A stretch of 64,000 nt of DNA from positions 3,418,472 to 3,482,471 of the forward strand of contig BCIA01000005.1 in assembly GCA_001599815.1 (NCBI GenBank), written 5' to 3'. The notes beneath the pieces were generated by a model. It was not told the DNA's origin. It did no database searches and was given only the letters and a program-made list of their open reading frames with translations. This document shows positions 11,546-23,076 of the stretch, one piece after another (the stretch's first letter is position 1; the number at the start of each line of letters is the position of its first letter). This stretch comes from Furcasterigmium furcatum (lineage: Eukaryota; Ascomycota; Sordariomycetes; Glomerellales; Plectosphaerellaceae). A program made the translations under genes and the position numbers.

Positions 11546-13678
11546 ATGGCACCCTCCGAAGTGTCCAACACCCCCTACTTGGCGACACTGTCGCTGTTCG
11601 TCACTATCGCCCTGCTCCTCCTCGTTTCCCTCGTACAGATTTACCGAGGTTGGTACCGCCTCAGACACATTCCCGGTCCTCGCGGGGCCGCTTTCAGCAA
11701 GGCATGGATGCTACGTAACACACTCAGTGGAAGCATGCATCTCGCGCTGAAGCGAGCCTGCGATGAGTTTGGTAAGTTGCCCCTATCCCCATCCGCTGAG
11801 CGCAACGCCGGGTGTGTTATGATCGACGCCGTTGTCGTGATGTGGCCTTCCTCGTCTGCCCCCTTCCCTCGCAATCAGCGGTCGTCAGCGGCCTCATCCT
11901 GCCCTTTCCAGTCCCTGAAGATGCATCCAGCTGGTGTCTCTGGGTAGCGTGGTCGTCCGGCAGGGGCACGGGAGCGGCATGCGAACGCACAGGGGTCCAG
12001 ACGGGAAGGTCTCAGACACACATGTGCCGTAATCAAGAAACCCCGGCCAACCCTCTCAGGGACGAACTCGTTTGGCTGACCAAAGGCGGTGGGCGGCTGC
12101 CGCACGCGGCGACCTCTGCGTCGCCGTTGCGGCGCGCCCGTTCGTCGTTTCTACGATAGGCCCGGTCGTCCGCATCGGTCCCGGCGACCTGGTAACCAAT
12201 GATTCTGACATCCTCCGCCGCCTGTGGGCAGTTCGCTCGCCCTTCCGCAAGGGCGACTTCTACGACGCCATCCGGTTTGATCCTGCCCGTGACAACATCA
12301 TCTCCATGAGGGATGACGCCGCCCACAACGAGCTACGTGCCAAGACGGCCATTGGCGTAAGTCTCCTTCCATGTTGATTGCTGAAGATCCGATTTGCTGA
12401 CTCTGCTACGTCGACTCAGTACTCCGGCAAAGACATCGATGGCCTCGAAGCTGCCATCGACAGCCAGATCCTGGCCCTGGTCAGGCTGGTAGACACCCGC
12501 TACGTCTCGACCCCTGACAACTTCTGCCCCATGGACCTGGCGAGGAAGGTCCAGTACCTCACGCTGGACGTCATCACAACCATCTCCTTTGGAGGTGCGT
12601 TCGGCTTCCTCGAGCGGGACGAGGATGTGCACAGCTACATCGAGATGACGGAGAAGAGCATGCCGATGATGCTGGTCATGTCTGTGCTTCCCAGCCTCAC
12701 CGCCGTCCTGCAGTCCCCCCTATTCCGCCGGTTCATGCCCTCGGAGCGGGACCGTGTTGGTTTCGGCCAATTCATCGCGTAAGTCTGCCCTGCTTCCTCA
12801 AGTTGCTAGCTAGCCCCCCTTTGCGCTACAACAGCGGACACTTTGTGGCCACGGACGTCCGTTTGCTGATCTTTTGTGACTGTCCAACAGTGTCGCCAAG
12901 AAGGTCGTTGCCGAGCGCATGGCATCCGGCAAGGAGCATCGCGACATGCTTGGCTCGTTCCTCGCACATGGTCTTACCCGGGAGGAAGCCGAAAGCGAGG
13001 CCCTGGTGCAAGTCATTGCCGGCTCGGACACCCTGGCGACTGGGATGCGCATGACTATGCTCTACCTGATCACCAACCCCGTGGCCTACAACACCCTGGT
13101 CAAGGAGATTCGCGACGCAGACGCCTCCGGTCTCATCTCCGCCCCCATCCGGGACGCCGAGGCTCGTCGGCTTCCGTACCTTCAGGCTGTCATCAGGGAG
13201 GGTCTCCGTGTCTTCGCGCCCGTCACGGGGCTCATGTCCGTGGTTGTGCCCCCGGGCGGCGAGGTGATGCATGGGATGAACATTCCCGGTGGCACACAGA
13301 TTGGCTGGACCGCGTTCGGGGTGCTTCGCCACAAGGACGTCTTTGGCGAGGATGCCGACATGTTCCGCCCCGAGCGTTGGCTTGAGGCGCAGCCCGACGA
13401 GCTCAAGGCCATGACGGCGCAGTGGGAGCTTGTTTTCAAGTACGGAAAGTGGCAGTGCCTTGGCAAGATCATTGCCTTGATCGAGCTCAACAAGATATTT
13501 GCCGAGGTAAGTTGAGCCTACTCACGACATGATGAGCATCCGGGATCTAACAGACACGCAGCTCCTCCGCCGCTTCGACTTTTGCCTCGTCGATCCCACC
13601 ATGCCTGTCAAGTCGTACTCTGCAGGCATCCACATCCAGTCCGACCTCATGGTCCGGGTCGTTCGCCGCGCTGACTAG
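11546..13678 (+). CDS. Cytochrome P450 monooxygenase, pisatin demethylase-like
   Basis: Five exons: 11546-11771, 12160-12356, 12420-12778, 12891-13506 and 13562-13678, giving 504 aa. An N-terminal membrane anchor (about residues 10-32) is followed by the IPGPRG hinge. The I-helix oxygen-activation motif is AGSDTL (304-309), ExxR is EGLR (364-367), and the heme loop FKYGKWQCLGK places the iron-ligating Cys at about 450. The block after the heme Cys, with ALIELNKIFAELLRRFDF, resembles pisatin demethylase (CYP57) and related fungal P450s. It should sit in the ER membrane and need NADPH-P450 reductase. The first intron is 388 nt, far longer than others here. The second Thr/Ser usual in the I-helix motif is Leu. 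No biosynthetic backbone gene is adjacent, so substrate cannot be inferred. Confidence 0.88.
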
Positions 13679-15209
13679 GAGACTCGGGCGACGCTTTACC
13701 AACACGAAAAGGAGATTTGAGACAGTCTCACAGAAGGGAATCCGCTGGTACCCTTGGGTTTTTCTCATTTCCTACAGTCATTCTGGAGACCGGACCTAAT
13801 ACCAGACGTGCCCTCGGAGGCACAGCACAGCGCGGGAGGACACAAGCAGTCGTTGCATTGCATGGCCTGGGTGCAAGCCAAGACCCAAGGCGAGGGAGGT
13901 TTCTTGTGAGCGGCATAGCACTGCGGTCTTTGCGGACACGGAAAACACCACACACAGTATTGCTATCGAGGGGTGGGCGGTCGGTGTTGTGTCCAACGCG
14001 CGGGCAGGGGAGGCTGATGTCCAAGATTGCACTCTTCTCCTTTTCTCGTCCTCTCAGCTTCTGCTTGCTTTACCTTTCTCTCTCTCATGACAGTTGGCCA
14101 ATTTCACATGCAAACAAGTTGTCCCTCGCAAAGCGCCCCCCAGTGACCCAAGCCCGGTGATATCGTCGCCCAGAGAGCGCACACGGAGGGAAGTCGGTGA
14201 ATCCCTCGGCGTCATGGATCGATAGTCGGCCGGTCGGGCATGACATGCCACGAGGATTGGGGAGTGGTGGCGGCGCTGCAGGTCCGGAACTCGGCCGTTC
14301 ATCTACGCGAGGGAGTCTGCCCAATGGCGGTTCTTCCTGATGGTGCTTCGCTCACGATCTTCATCCCCCTCTCCCCCCCTTTCTCCCGCCCCCTTTTTGG
14401 TGACGAGTGGGCCACCATCACGGGGTGAATATTTCGGTCCATGCTAACGACGGATACGTAGAAACAAGCTTAACCGCCCCCGGCGGCCCATGTCCTCCCC
14501 CGCACCTCGGAATGACAAGCACCCCTGTCAGCCGTGAGGCTCGAGCGAGATATCCCCTGCAAGGTACCTGTAGCTGTGAAAGCTGCCGCTGTACCCCGCA
14601 GCGATGCCGGTTTCTTTCAGTCTCCTCTCCACAATAAAGCCGTTGGAGTCGGCCCGGAGGCGCTCCTCGTGCATCGCATGATCCATGGCACAGCGCGCGG
14701 AGACTACGCTTGCTACCGGCCTTGTCTTCTCTCGTCCATGGTCTGGACTGCGGAGTACTCCGCTACCCCGGAGCATCTGGAGCACCGCCATTTCCAGCGT
14801 CCGTGGTGGGAGAAGCTGTGGTTCGGCCCGGAAGACTTGGCTACTTGACTTTCACTTTATACCCTGGGTCGTCCAACGCCTCCTCCGGGTTCCGAGCCCC
14901 TCCGTTGCTGAGCTCGGTCTCCAGGGTAGCATCTCCCCTCCACGATCGAGGCCCACCATCCACATCTCATCTACCGCACCTCGGCGGTATGATGGCATTG
15001 GCATCCTCTCGGCTCGAGATCACCCCATGGGCAACCATGACGATCTCCGCCTACGCGAGGACTATAACAGGCCTCTTCCCCTGATCACAACGTCCGAGTG
15101 AGACAGGCCTTCCCGTGGCAGGATAAGACAAGCTTCCCCTCCGTGTGGAACATCGACAGGCTTTAGCTCCCCGTCTACAGCTGGCAAGTCACGCCGTCCA
15201 CAACCGATC
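13679..15209. other. Intergenic between P450 and glucoamylase
   Basis: Holds the P450 3' end and the glucoamylase promoter. No coding exon is supported; short frames here have no domain signal. Confidence 0.55.
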
Positions 15210-17162
15210 ATGGTCTCGGGCACCCGCATCCGCTTCGCCGGCCTGGCTGCGGCCCTCCTCGCGAGCGCTGCTTGCGCCCAGGACCTGGATGACTACATCG
15301 AGTCGACGAGGCCCTTTGCCCTGCAGAACGTGCTCGACAATATCGGCCCCGATGGCGTCAGGGTCCCCGGCACATCGGCGGGGCTGGTTGTTGCGAGCCC
15401 CTCGAAGCATGATCCAGACTGTAAGTGACCTTTCTGGCTGCCTCTCGGCATGGATGAGCTCGCGCGGTACACGCTGACATGCCCAGACTTCTTCACGTGG
15501 AGCCGCGACTCCGCGCTGACCTTCAAGATGATCATTGACGAGTTCGTCGCCGACCCCGACGGCAACGCCCACCTCGAGCCCCATATCAAGGACTACATCC
15601 GCTCCCAGGCGATCCTCCAGACCGTCACCAACCCCTCAGGCGGCCTGCTCCCCTCGGGCCGTGGTCTCGGTGAGGCAAAGTACCAGGTCGACGGCTCCCG
15701 CTTCAACGGCGCCTGGGGCCGTCCCCAGCGCGATGGACCGCCCCTGAGGGCCGTCGCCCTCATCACGTACGCGAACCACCTCCTCGGCAACGGCGCCACC
15801 GAGTACACCCGCGACGTGCTCTGGCCCGTCATCCAGAACGACCTGAGCTACGTCGGGCAGTACTGGAACGCCACGGGCTTCGACCTCTGGGAGGAAGTCT
15901 CCGGCTCGAGCTTCTTCACCACGCAGTCGCAGTACCGCGCCCTCGTCGAAGGCGCCCAGCTCTCCGAGGCCCTCGGCCTCTCCCCCGGCTGCGGCGCCTC
16001 GTGCGCCGAGGCCCCCCAGATCGCATGCTTCCTCAACTCTGACGCGTACTGGAACGGGGAGTACTTCGTCTCCAACATCAACACCAACACGGCCCGCTCC
16101 GGGCGCGACGCGAACAGCATGCTCGGATCCAACGTCGTCTTCGACGTGAAGGCCTCCTGCGACAGCCCGACCGTCCAGCCGTGCCACCCCCGGGCGCTCT
16201 CGAGCTTCAAGGCCTGGGTCGACGGCTGGCGCGACGAGGAGGCGTACCCGATCAACGCCGGCATCCCGCAGAACGAGGCGGTCGCCGTCGGCCGGTACCT
16301 GGAGGACATCTACTACGACGGCAACCCGTGGTACCTCATCACCTTCGGCGCGGCTGAGTTCCTGCACAACGCCGTCGCGCAGTGGCGGCACCAGCGCCGC
16401 GTGACCATCGACGAGACCTCCATCGCCTTCTTCGCGGACCTCTACCCCTCCGCGGCGGTCGGGACGTACCGCAAGGGCTGCAAGCAGAACGAGGAGAGCA
16501 CCGTGTTCGATGCCATCTTGGCCGCTGTGACGGCGTACGGCGACTCGTTCGTCGAGGTGGCGCGCCGCTTCACCCCCGAGGACGGCTCGCTCGCCGAGCA
16601 GTACAACCGCTACGAGCCGTTCGACCCCGTCGGCGCGACGGACCTGACCTGGTCGTACGCCGCGTTCATCACCATGTCCTCCCGCCGCGGGGGAAATTAC
16701 CCGCCCAGCTGGGTTGACGAGGACCTCGAAGTGCCCGCGACGTGTGTCGGCTCGTCGGTTCCGGGTCGATATGCTCCCGCCGTTGCCGCCGGTGCGCCAA
16801 ACATCACCGAGGGCTTGTGCGCTGTTTCGGTCACCTTCAACGTCAACGCGTCTACGTACTATGGGGAGGATGTCTACGTCCTCGGCGGCGCGGCGGCTCT
16901 CGGTTCCTGGGATATCGAGAGCGCCCAGCCCCTGACGGCCGACGGATACACCGAGGCCCGGCCGCTGTGGAGCGCCGAGGTCGAGGTCGATGCCGATGAC
17001 GAGACTGTCAGCTACGTCTACGTGCGGCGCCAGAACTGCGACAGGGGCTACATCTACGAGACTGTGAACAGGACCGTCGATATCCCGGCCTGCGGCGACG
17101 CGGCGCCCATCACCCTGGACGATGCGTGGGAGGGTCCCGTCGGCTCGCCCGGGAGCTGCTAG
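15210..17162 (+). CDS. Secreted glucoamylase (GH15) with C-terminal CBM20
   Basis: Two exons, 15210-15420 and 15487-17162 (66 nt intron), giving 628 aa. A signal peptide covers about residues 1-23 (cleavage after ACA). The GH15 domain starts with YFFTWSRDSAL. The general acid is Glu 206 in DLWEEV and the general base is Glu 441 in AEQYNR, both by comparison with the Aspergillus enzyme. It releases glucose from non-reducing ends of starch outside the cell. A starch-binding CBM20 occupies about residues 515-612, with conserved YGED, LGSW, DGY and PLW positions. The Ser/Thr-rich linker usual in Aspergillus is almost missing. Two CBM20 site-1 residues (Lys in the FEYK position and the Trp near the NR motif) appear replaced. 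The gene ends 187 bases from the convergent Zn2Cys6 gene. Confidence 0.94.
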
Positions 17163-17349
17163 ACAACAAGTACCCAGATCTTTTGGGAATGTACAAGAAT
17201 TCATATAGGGGATGTCAATCAAAAGGCCAAGGTACATAGTTAGGTGTATATATATGGCTAAGAATATATATGCGACCGGGTATACGGTACTTCCTAGACG
17301 TCATCAAATCATGATCATTTCAGTATCCACGGACATGGTCGACACGCTG

Positions 17350-19942
17350 TCACCCGGTTCTGTACATGGTGCTGCCGGCGGGCGGTTGTTGCTGCGGCGG
17401 TGGCGGAGGAGCTGGGTGCTGCTGGATCGGGACGGGCGGCAGGCCATCCTGAGGAGGAGCTGGAACCGCGAGGCTGGGGTCGTCGACCGGGTACGGGGCG
17501 AAACCAGCGCCCAGACCGGCCATGTTGTTCATGTCGTAGCCCTGCATGAAGAAGCCCCAGTTCATGTCTCCAAAGTCGTTGGTGAGGTCCGAATAGCCCA
17601 TCATCTGGCTGGCGGCGGCTTCCAGGCCCGGGTCTCCTCCAGGGGGTGGAGTGACCATCACGCTGCTCGAGCCAGGTGATGTAGATGTCTGCGAGAGCGC
17701 CGGGTTGGGGTGATACTGCTGTCCGACCAAGCCGATTGCTTCGGGGTTCGGCGCGGCGGGCGGCGGAGGACCGCTGGGCTCTGTTGTCTCTTCCCGTCTC
17801 CTCTTCCGTAACTTTGAGGCGCGTTGTCGCAGGACCGGGATCCAGGACGGCGCTTGTTGCACGATGCCAACCTTGCGCTGCGCGGCTTCGCGGGCGTCCC
17901 AGGCCTTGACGAAGAGGTGCCCAAAGGCAAGGTGCATGGGGTTGTGCATGGTGTTCATGAGGCCTCGCAGCTCGTGGTTTCGTGCGATGGCCTCCCATGC
18001 TCGGTCGACGATGGGCCCTTGCGTGTTCCTCCGCAGCTCGGTGACGAGATACATGTAAGCCGGGAAGGGGAAGTGGAGGAACGTGTACCAGATGTAGCCC
18101 TTGAGCTCCGCGTTAGATTGCATGATGTTGTCGTACTCGATCATTTGGATGGCGTCCTCCGTGAGCATTTCCTTCTCGCGGTTGCTAAGTGCCGATTCAG
18201 CGTCCTTGCTGCCGAGGCGCAGAAGGTACGAGACGACGCGCATCTTGCAGAGAGCCTGCCGCGTCATCGCGAGAGTGAAGAAGTGGAATGGGATCTTCTG
18301 GTCGCAAGTCCTGAGGTACGTTCCCTCGATGTGTGCGAAGAAGCCGTCGAGGGTGTATGACTTCCCGCCGGGGCCAGCCATGCGCACCATGGACATGGGT
18401 TTGTGGATGTTGGGGTTGCTCTTGTCGATGTCCGACTTTCGGTCCTTGGAGGCATCTGTGCTGATGGCCATGGCAAGCTCGGCCCGGATCAGACTGAACA
18501 GCATCTCTGTCGGGCCAGAGTTGGCCGCCAGGGGCTCTTTGCCGTGGACGTGCATGTCCGCGTCGTTGATGTTCAGGGGCAGCTTGCAGTCGCCGATTGT
18601 AGAGAGAGCCGTGACCGTTGAGCCGGTCATCTCTCCGATACGGCGGTCATAACCCACTATTGTCCACCATAGACGCCGCCGCTGCTCGATCTCAAAAGGG
18701 GACAGTCCAAAGATGGCGCCGTCTCGGTGTAACCCCATCCGTTGTCCGATCCGGACGGCCGTTCCAACGTAGCAGAAAATCTGCCGGGGGTCGATGAACA
18801 TGCGGATGCCGAACTGAAAGGAGTCAGTTCGTGTTCAGTAAAAGCCAGGAAAGAAAATCTATTACCAGGAAGAGGATGTACGCCTGCAGCACCATCATGT
18901 CGTTGGAGCGCATGAACTTGGCGTTGATGAGCGCTTGCTGGCCAGCCATGTGGAAACGAGCGAGCAAATCCGCTTTAGACTCGGACATGACCCTCCGGCA
19001 CTCGGGCTCGCTCATGGTGACCACCGCCATGATGTAAATACTGAACATTAGGGCCTCGACATTCCGAGGCAGATTGTCGAGATGCGAGGCTGCGTCGATA
19101 ATCAAACCCTGGACGGTGGGGATGTGAGTGACCTTGAGGAGGGAGTTGACATTCGTTATGTACACCTGCCAGAGGTGAAAGATCTGGGCGGGCTCCGGAT
19201 GTTGGTGGGTGACCGAGTTGGCCTTTTGGGCGCCGATAAAAAACGGGAAGGCATCTTGCTGGTCGTACATGGTGTCAAAGGCGCGGTGGACTGCCGAGCC
19301 GTCGAGGGCCTCTTCGTCGGACGAGTCTCGGATGAGATCCTCGTGGGCCGCAAACTGAGAAACATGTGAGTCGGGGGGCATCATCCAAGACGAACATTTC
19401 GAGCGGAACGAACCTCCCTGTGCAACGGAAACCACTGATACGGTGTTCTTCAAGTCAAGTCAGCCGCGCCGCCACATTTACCATACCGGCTCTCCTGATA
19501 CTTACTTGTCAGGCCTCGTCTTGGTGTTGTCTTGGGGTTGGGAGGAGGGCTGGTCGCCTTCAGGAGACGTATGAAGGCCCTCGAAGTCGTTCTCCAAATC
19601 AGCTACCTCGTCAAATGCTCTGTTCTCGCCGCCCCTGAGTTGGCGCTCGATGGGGTCGTCGACACTGACGCCGTTCTCGGTCAGAAGAGTCTCGTACCGC
19701 TTGAGGCGCTCTATCAGGTCCTTCTCCTGGAGACGCTTCTTCCGTCTTCGGGGCGGCAGGGGTGGGACGACGACACACTCGACGCCGGCCTTGACGCAGT
19801 TGGCGCAGGGCTTCCTTTTGTCACAGCGGACCTTCCTCTGCTGACAGAGTTTGCAGGAGGTGCCGCGAGTGAGCTTGATGACTGAAGGGTCGAACTCGGG
19901 TGGGAACCCAATAGGACCTGGGTGAGGTTGTGGAGCTGACAT
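17350..19942 (-). CDS. Zn2Cys6 fungal-specific transcription factor
   Basis: Four exons: 19942-19506, 19447-19414, 19354-18866 and 18813-17350, giving 807 aa. The binuclear zinc cluster is at Cys 30, 33, 40, 46, 49 and 56 (C-x2-C-x6-C-x5-C-x2-C-x6-C), followed by basic PPRRRKKR and a short coiled-coil linker. The middle homology (Fungal_trans) region includes GTAVRIGQRMGLHRDG and RRRLWWTIVGYDRRIGEMTG. The C-terminus is Pro/Gln-rich and probably a transactivation segment. The 34-nt exon 2 encodes a KTPYQWFPLHRE-like peptide; an alternative donor 18 nt downstream also keeps frame. It is a nuclear DNA-binding regulator. Targets are unknown, and nothing identifies it as the amylase regulator AmyR despite the adjacent glucoamylase. 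Confidence 0.87.
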
Positions 19943-21053
19943 TGTGGATGGACCCTCCTTCGGGGGAACCGTAGGAGTGGACAGCCAAGGGTCAGGGTCA
20001 GGCGAGAAGCGGAGGGCTGCAGGAGCGTGCGTGGCGGCGGTCCGTCCGGGAGAGGATGTTCGGGTCCGGAGGGTACTGTAGTCGCGCGGCTACGGAGAAT
20101 GATGGCTTGGAGGGTGGGTATCTCTCGATCCGGGGTGGACAATGTGACGTGAAGGGGTCCAGGGTCGAGGTCAGGGGCCTGCGCCTGAGATCTGCATTAC
20201 CCAGGGACCGAAGGGCGGGTAGCTGTCAGACCCGAACTTCCCTGATGAGAAAGAGCACGCGAGTCGCACAGGGGCCCGGTTCTTGGGTAGCAGCAGCCGC
20301 CAGGGTGGACGACGAGAGTCAGTCGATGGGTGGTGGTGGTGGTGGATGGGCCGGGCCGTTGAAGCAGCCACAGCAGCCAGAACAACGGTTGAGCTCGTGG
20401 CCAGTGAGGTTGGCTCAGGCTCAGGTGGCAGCGGTAATGGCACTCGGACTCGGGACCAGGGGGTATGAAGAGTGGTATCCAGCCACTCGGGAGTTGTACA
20501 TTGGTATGTGCCTCAGCCACGGATGTCGCTCGCTCGACAGCTGCTGAATCAAGACTCTTCAACCGATGACGCCTTGGCAACGGTGTGGCGGAAAGCACGG
20601 GCCACGGGCGGAAAGGGTTCCGGCTCTCGGTAAGGGGTGTGTCGCGAGAGTCAGATGGCAGGCCGCGTCAAGGCAGGGAGACGATGGGATGGATGGGAAG
20701 ATGCGCGAGGCAGGCGAGGTTCGACGACTGATGCGGTGGACGTTCGGCGAGTCGTGTTTTTTGTTGCCCGCTCGGGACCGAAATTCGAGCGGGGCTGCGG
20801 GGCGGGGATATGCACCCCTTTGTTTTATCTCACTGCAGGTGCTCCCACTTCCTTCCAGAACCGGCAGGAGTGGAGGTGCTTTTGAGAGCGCTGCCGCTTT
20901 TAGCCACTGTGAGTCAATCCCAGATGGGTCCATTTTCGAGGAGAAACACTAAAAATGCAACCCGAATGCAGTACTCTTCATACAAATACATGTCCTTTAC
21001 AGCCGGCGACCAATCAACAAAATAATGCCTTAACATCCGCTCAAATCCCCCCA
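19943..21053. other. Intergenic, TF promoter side
   Basis: Upstream region of the Zn2Cys6 gene and downstream region of the small secreted protein gene. A short GGT repeat lies at 20328-20345. No coding exon is supported. Confidence 0.55.
20328..20345. repeat. GGT triplet run
   Basis: About six GGT units in the upstream region of the Zn2Cys6 regulator. Minor simple repeat. Confidence 0.6.
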
Positions 21054-21632
21054 CTAATCAGTTCCCGGGGTCGAGACCGAGATGAGAGTTCCATCGGTTC
21101 CATAGCTGCCACCCGCAGGACCACCACCAGCATTGATCCTGTATCCCGCGTTCCTGACCTCAAAGTTGTAGAACGAGTCGTCGCCCGCATCGTTGTCACC
21201 AGACAAGACGCACTCGGCATAGCCCTTGTGCAGCATGCTCCTGACATGAGAGCCGGTGGCCACAGTCCCGCAGTCGTCGCATTGGCGGTTGAGGTTCGCC
21301 GTCATGGCCCTCCCCCTATGCGTGGTGCCAAATCCATAGGGCAGGCCATACTCGGCATCACCCAGGTCGTACACCTCGTCGGGGATGTTGTCGATGAAGG
21401 TGCGGAAGCCGGACTTGAGGGTCCGCCAAACCCTGGGCGGGTTGCAGTTGACGGTGGTGTCGTCGTCGCGAGCTGCGATGTTGTCGGCCTTCACTGGAGA
21501 GGCGGCGGTCACGGCGGCAAGCGATGCCACGATGGCCGTGAGAAAAGTGGTCTGGAACAATGTGTTGTCAGCTGAGAGGCACGAATCGAGGCTTGGTAAG
21601 TAAGAGCTCCTGTTCTTTACCTTGACTTGCAT
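21054..21632 (-). CDS. Small secreted cysteine-containing protein, function unknown
   Basis: Two exons, 21632-21621 (12 nt, MQVK) and 21551-21054, with a 69-nt GTAAAG..CCAG intron, give 169 aa. A classic signal peptide follows the junction (TTFLTAIVASLAAVTAAS), with cleavage near residue 21-22. The mature part has four cysteines (40, 95, 98, 118), two of them in a CDDC motif, enough for two disulfides. The tail is Gly-rich. I recognise no family. Size, secretion signal and paired cysteines are typical of fungal effector candidates or cell-surface proteins, but that is inference only. The start was chosen because upstream in-frame sequence is not signal-like and the first exon/intron boundary is canonical. 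Confidence 0.75.
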   Translation of the reverse strand: MQVKVKNRSSYLPSLDSCLSADNTLFQTTFLTAIVASLAAVTAASPVKADNIAARDDDTTVNCNPPRVWRTLKSGFRTFIDNIPDEVYDLGDAEYGLPYGFGTTHRGRAMTANLNRQCDDCGTVATGSHVRSMLHKGYAECVLSGDNDAGDDSFYNFEVRNAGYRINAGGGPAGGSYGTDGTLISVSTPGTD

Positions 21633-23076
21633 GATGTCTTGCAGGTAATGTGCGAGTTGAGGCGGTGATGAGCTGGTGAGTATCTGTGCTTTCAGCTGCA
21701 ATTGACTGATGCTGCAATATCTTATATCCATTTCGTCTTCACCAACACTCACACGCGAGCGCCTACCAATTCGGGCGACAAGAGGCAGCCGCGTCAATTC
21801 ATGTCGTCAGAGCAGAGACCCATGATGATGAATCGAGAGAGATCTTGCCAAGTCCTGCCTCTTTCGGATAGCCTTGGATGATACGCGGACCAGAACGGGA
21901 CGCCAAGAGTATCGTGGAAGAGAAACGAGCCGCACATCTACGTAGACGGAGAATTGGCCTGACCAATGAAATTCTGAACTGGCAGGCACAGCCGCGCAGG
22001 ATGAAGGCGTCTGGCGATCACCAAGGTGCATTGAACGGAGCAGCAGCATTGGCGTTGACGAAGCCAGCGGGTAAGGCTGACAAGATCAGCATTGCATTCA
22101 GCTCAGGCCGCGTGAACCCACATGGATCAGGTAGGCAGTATGTAGTGTAGGTTAGCATGATTTCATCATAGTCTTGCTGCTGAGATAAAGATAGAATACT
22201 CGGCAGCCATGTTGTCGTCATTTGTTCCTGAAGCCTAGGATGAGGTCAGACCTCCGCCCATTCAAGATAACTAGAGAATGAATGAAACTCCACTCCTAGT
22301 AGTAACAAGAGACCTAGAGTTTGGCAATGTCATAATTACACACTGGCACTGGCAGTGTTCGATGCCCAGCTCCAATCGGGAATGCAGGTTGCAGCTTGTC
22401 GTGACCACTTACCACTGGCAGAAAAGCAGCGAGCCTTTAACCGCTCCCAGAGCTGGGGGGTTCAGTCCTGCCCTGAACAGGCCAAGAGAGGTCGGGTGAG
22501 CCCCGAAGCGAGAAACACGCTAGACCACAAGAGGTTAGCGCCGGACATGGCTATGGGGAAGGCCTGAACCTCTCCGTCGGGACCGACCCTGACCGCGCTT
22601 CTCGCTTCCCGAAAATGCAACCTGAACCATCCCACCCTCCACCCTCTCGGGAGCTTCAATGGCGTCCCGCACCCGAAAGACTGCGGGCCTTGCCCTTTCT
22701 GTCGGTGTGTCAGGTGCTTTTGGTCCCTGATCGACGGATACTTTATGTCGGCGGCGCCCCGGCTCGTCGGTCTTGACCGCTGCTGGAGATGACCGAGCGC
22801 CGACCTCAGACTCTGTTCGGTTACCTTGGACTCCCAGAATGACCGATCCCTTCGCTCCTCGATTCGCCGTGCTTTCCTTCTAGCGGACCCTACGGAGCTG
22901 ACATGGTTTAGCGCTGGAGATGCCCGTCCCTCGAATACATATGTCTGGGATTGCCTGTAGTATCTGATGCTCCTCCCATCTTCGTCAGCCTGGACATCAA
23001 AGTAGCGGCTCGTGATATCACGACCCAAACTCAGCATCACCCTCCTCCTAGCCCTGCATCCATCTCCGCAGACCAA
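21633..23076. other. Intergenic, divergent promoter region
   Basis: Shared upstream region of the small secreted protein (minus) and the MFS exporter (plus). No coding exon is supported. Confidence 0.55.

Noticed and set aside
6092..14000. A secondary-metabolite gene cluster (methyltransferases plus P450)
   Set aside because: No polyketide synthase, peptide synthetase, terpene cyclase or prenyltransferase in the window, and housekeeping CDC45 borders it. The genes may be independent accessory genes.
15636..17237. 533-codon open frame antisense to the glucoamylase
   Set aside because: It mirrors strong C/G third-position bias of the GH15 gene. Composition is Gly/Val/Arg-rich with no domain, while the plus strand has a clear signal peptide and catalytic motifs.
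22462..23076. 204-codon minus-strand frame opposite the MFS start
   Set aside because: Overlaps the exporter leader on the other strand, has no recognisable motif and composition like non-coding DNA.
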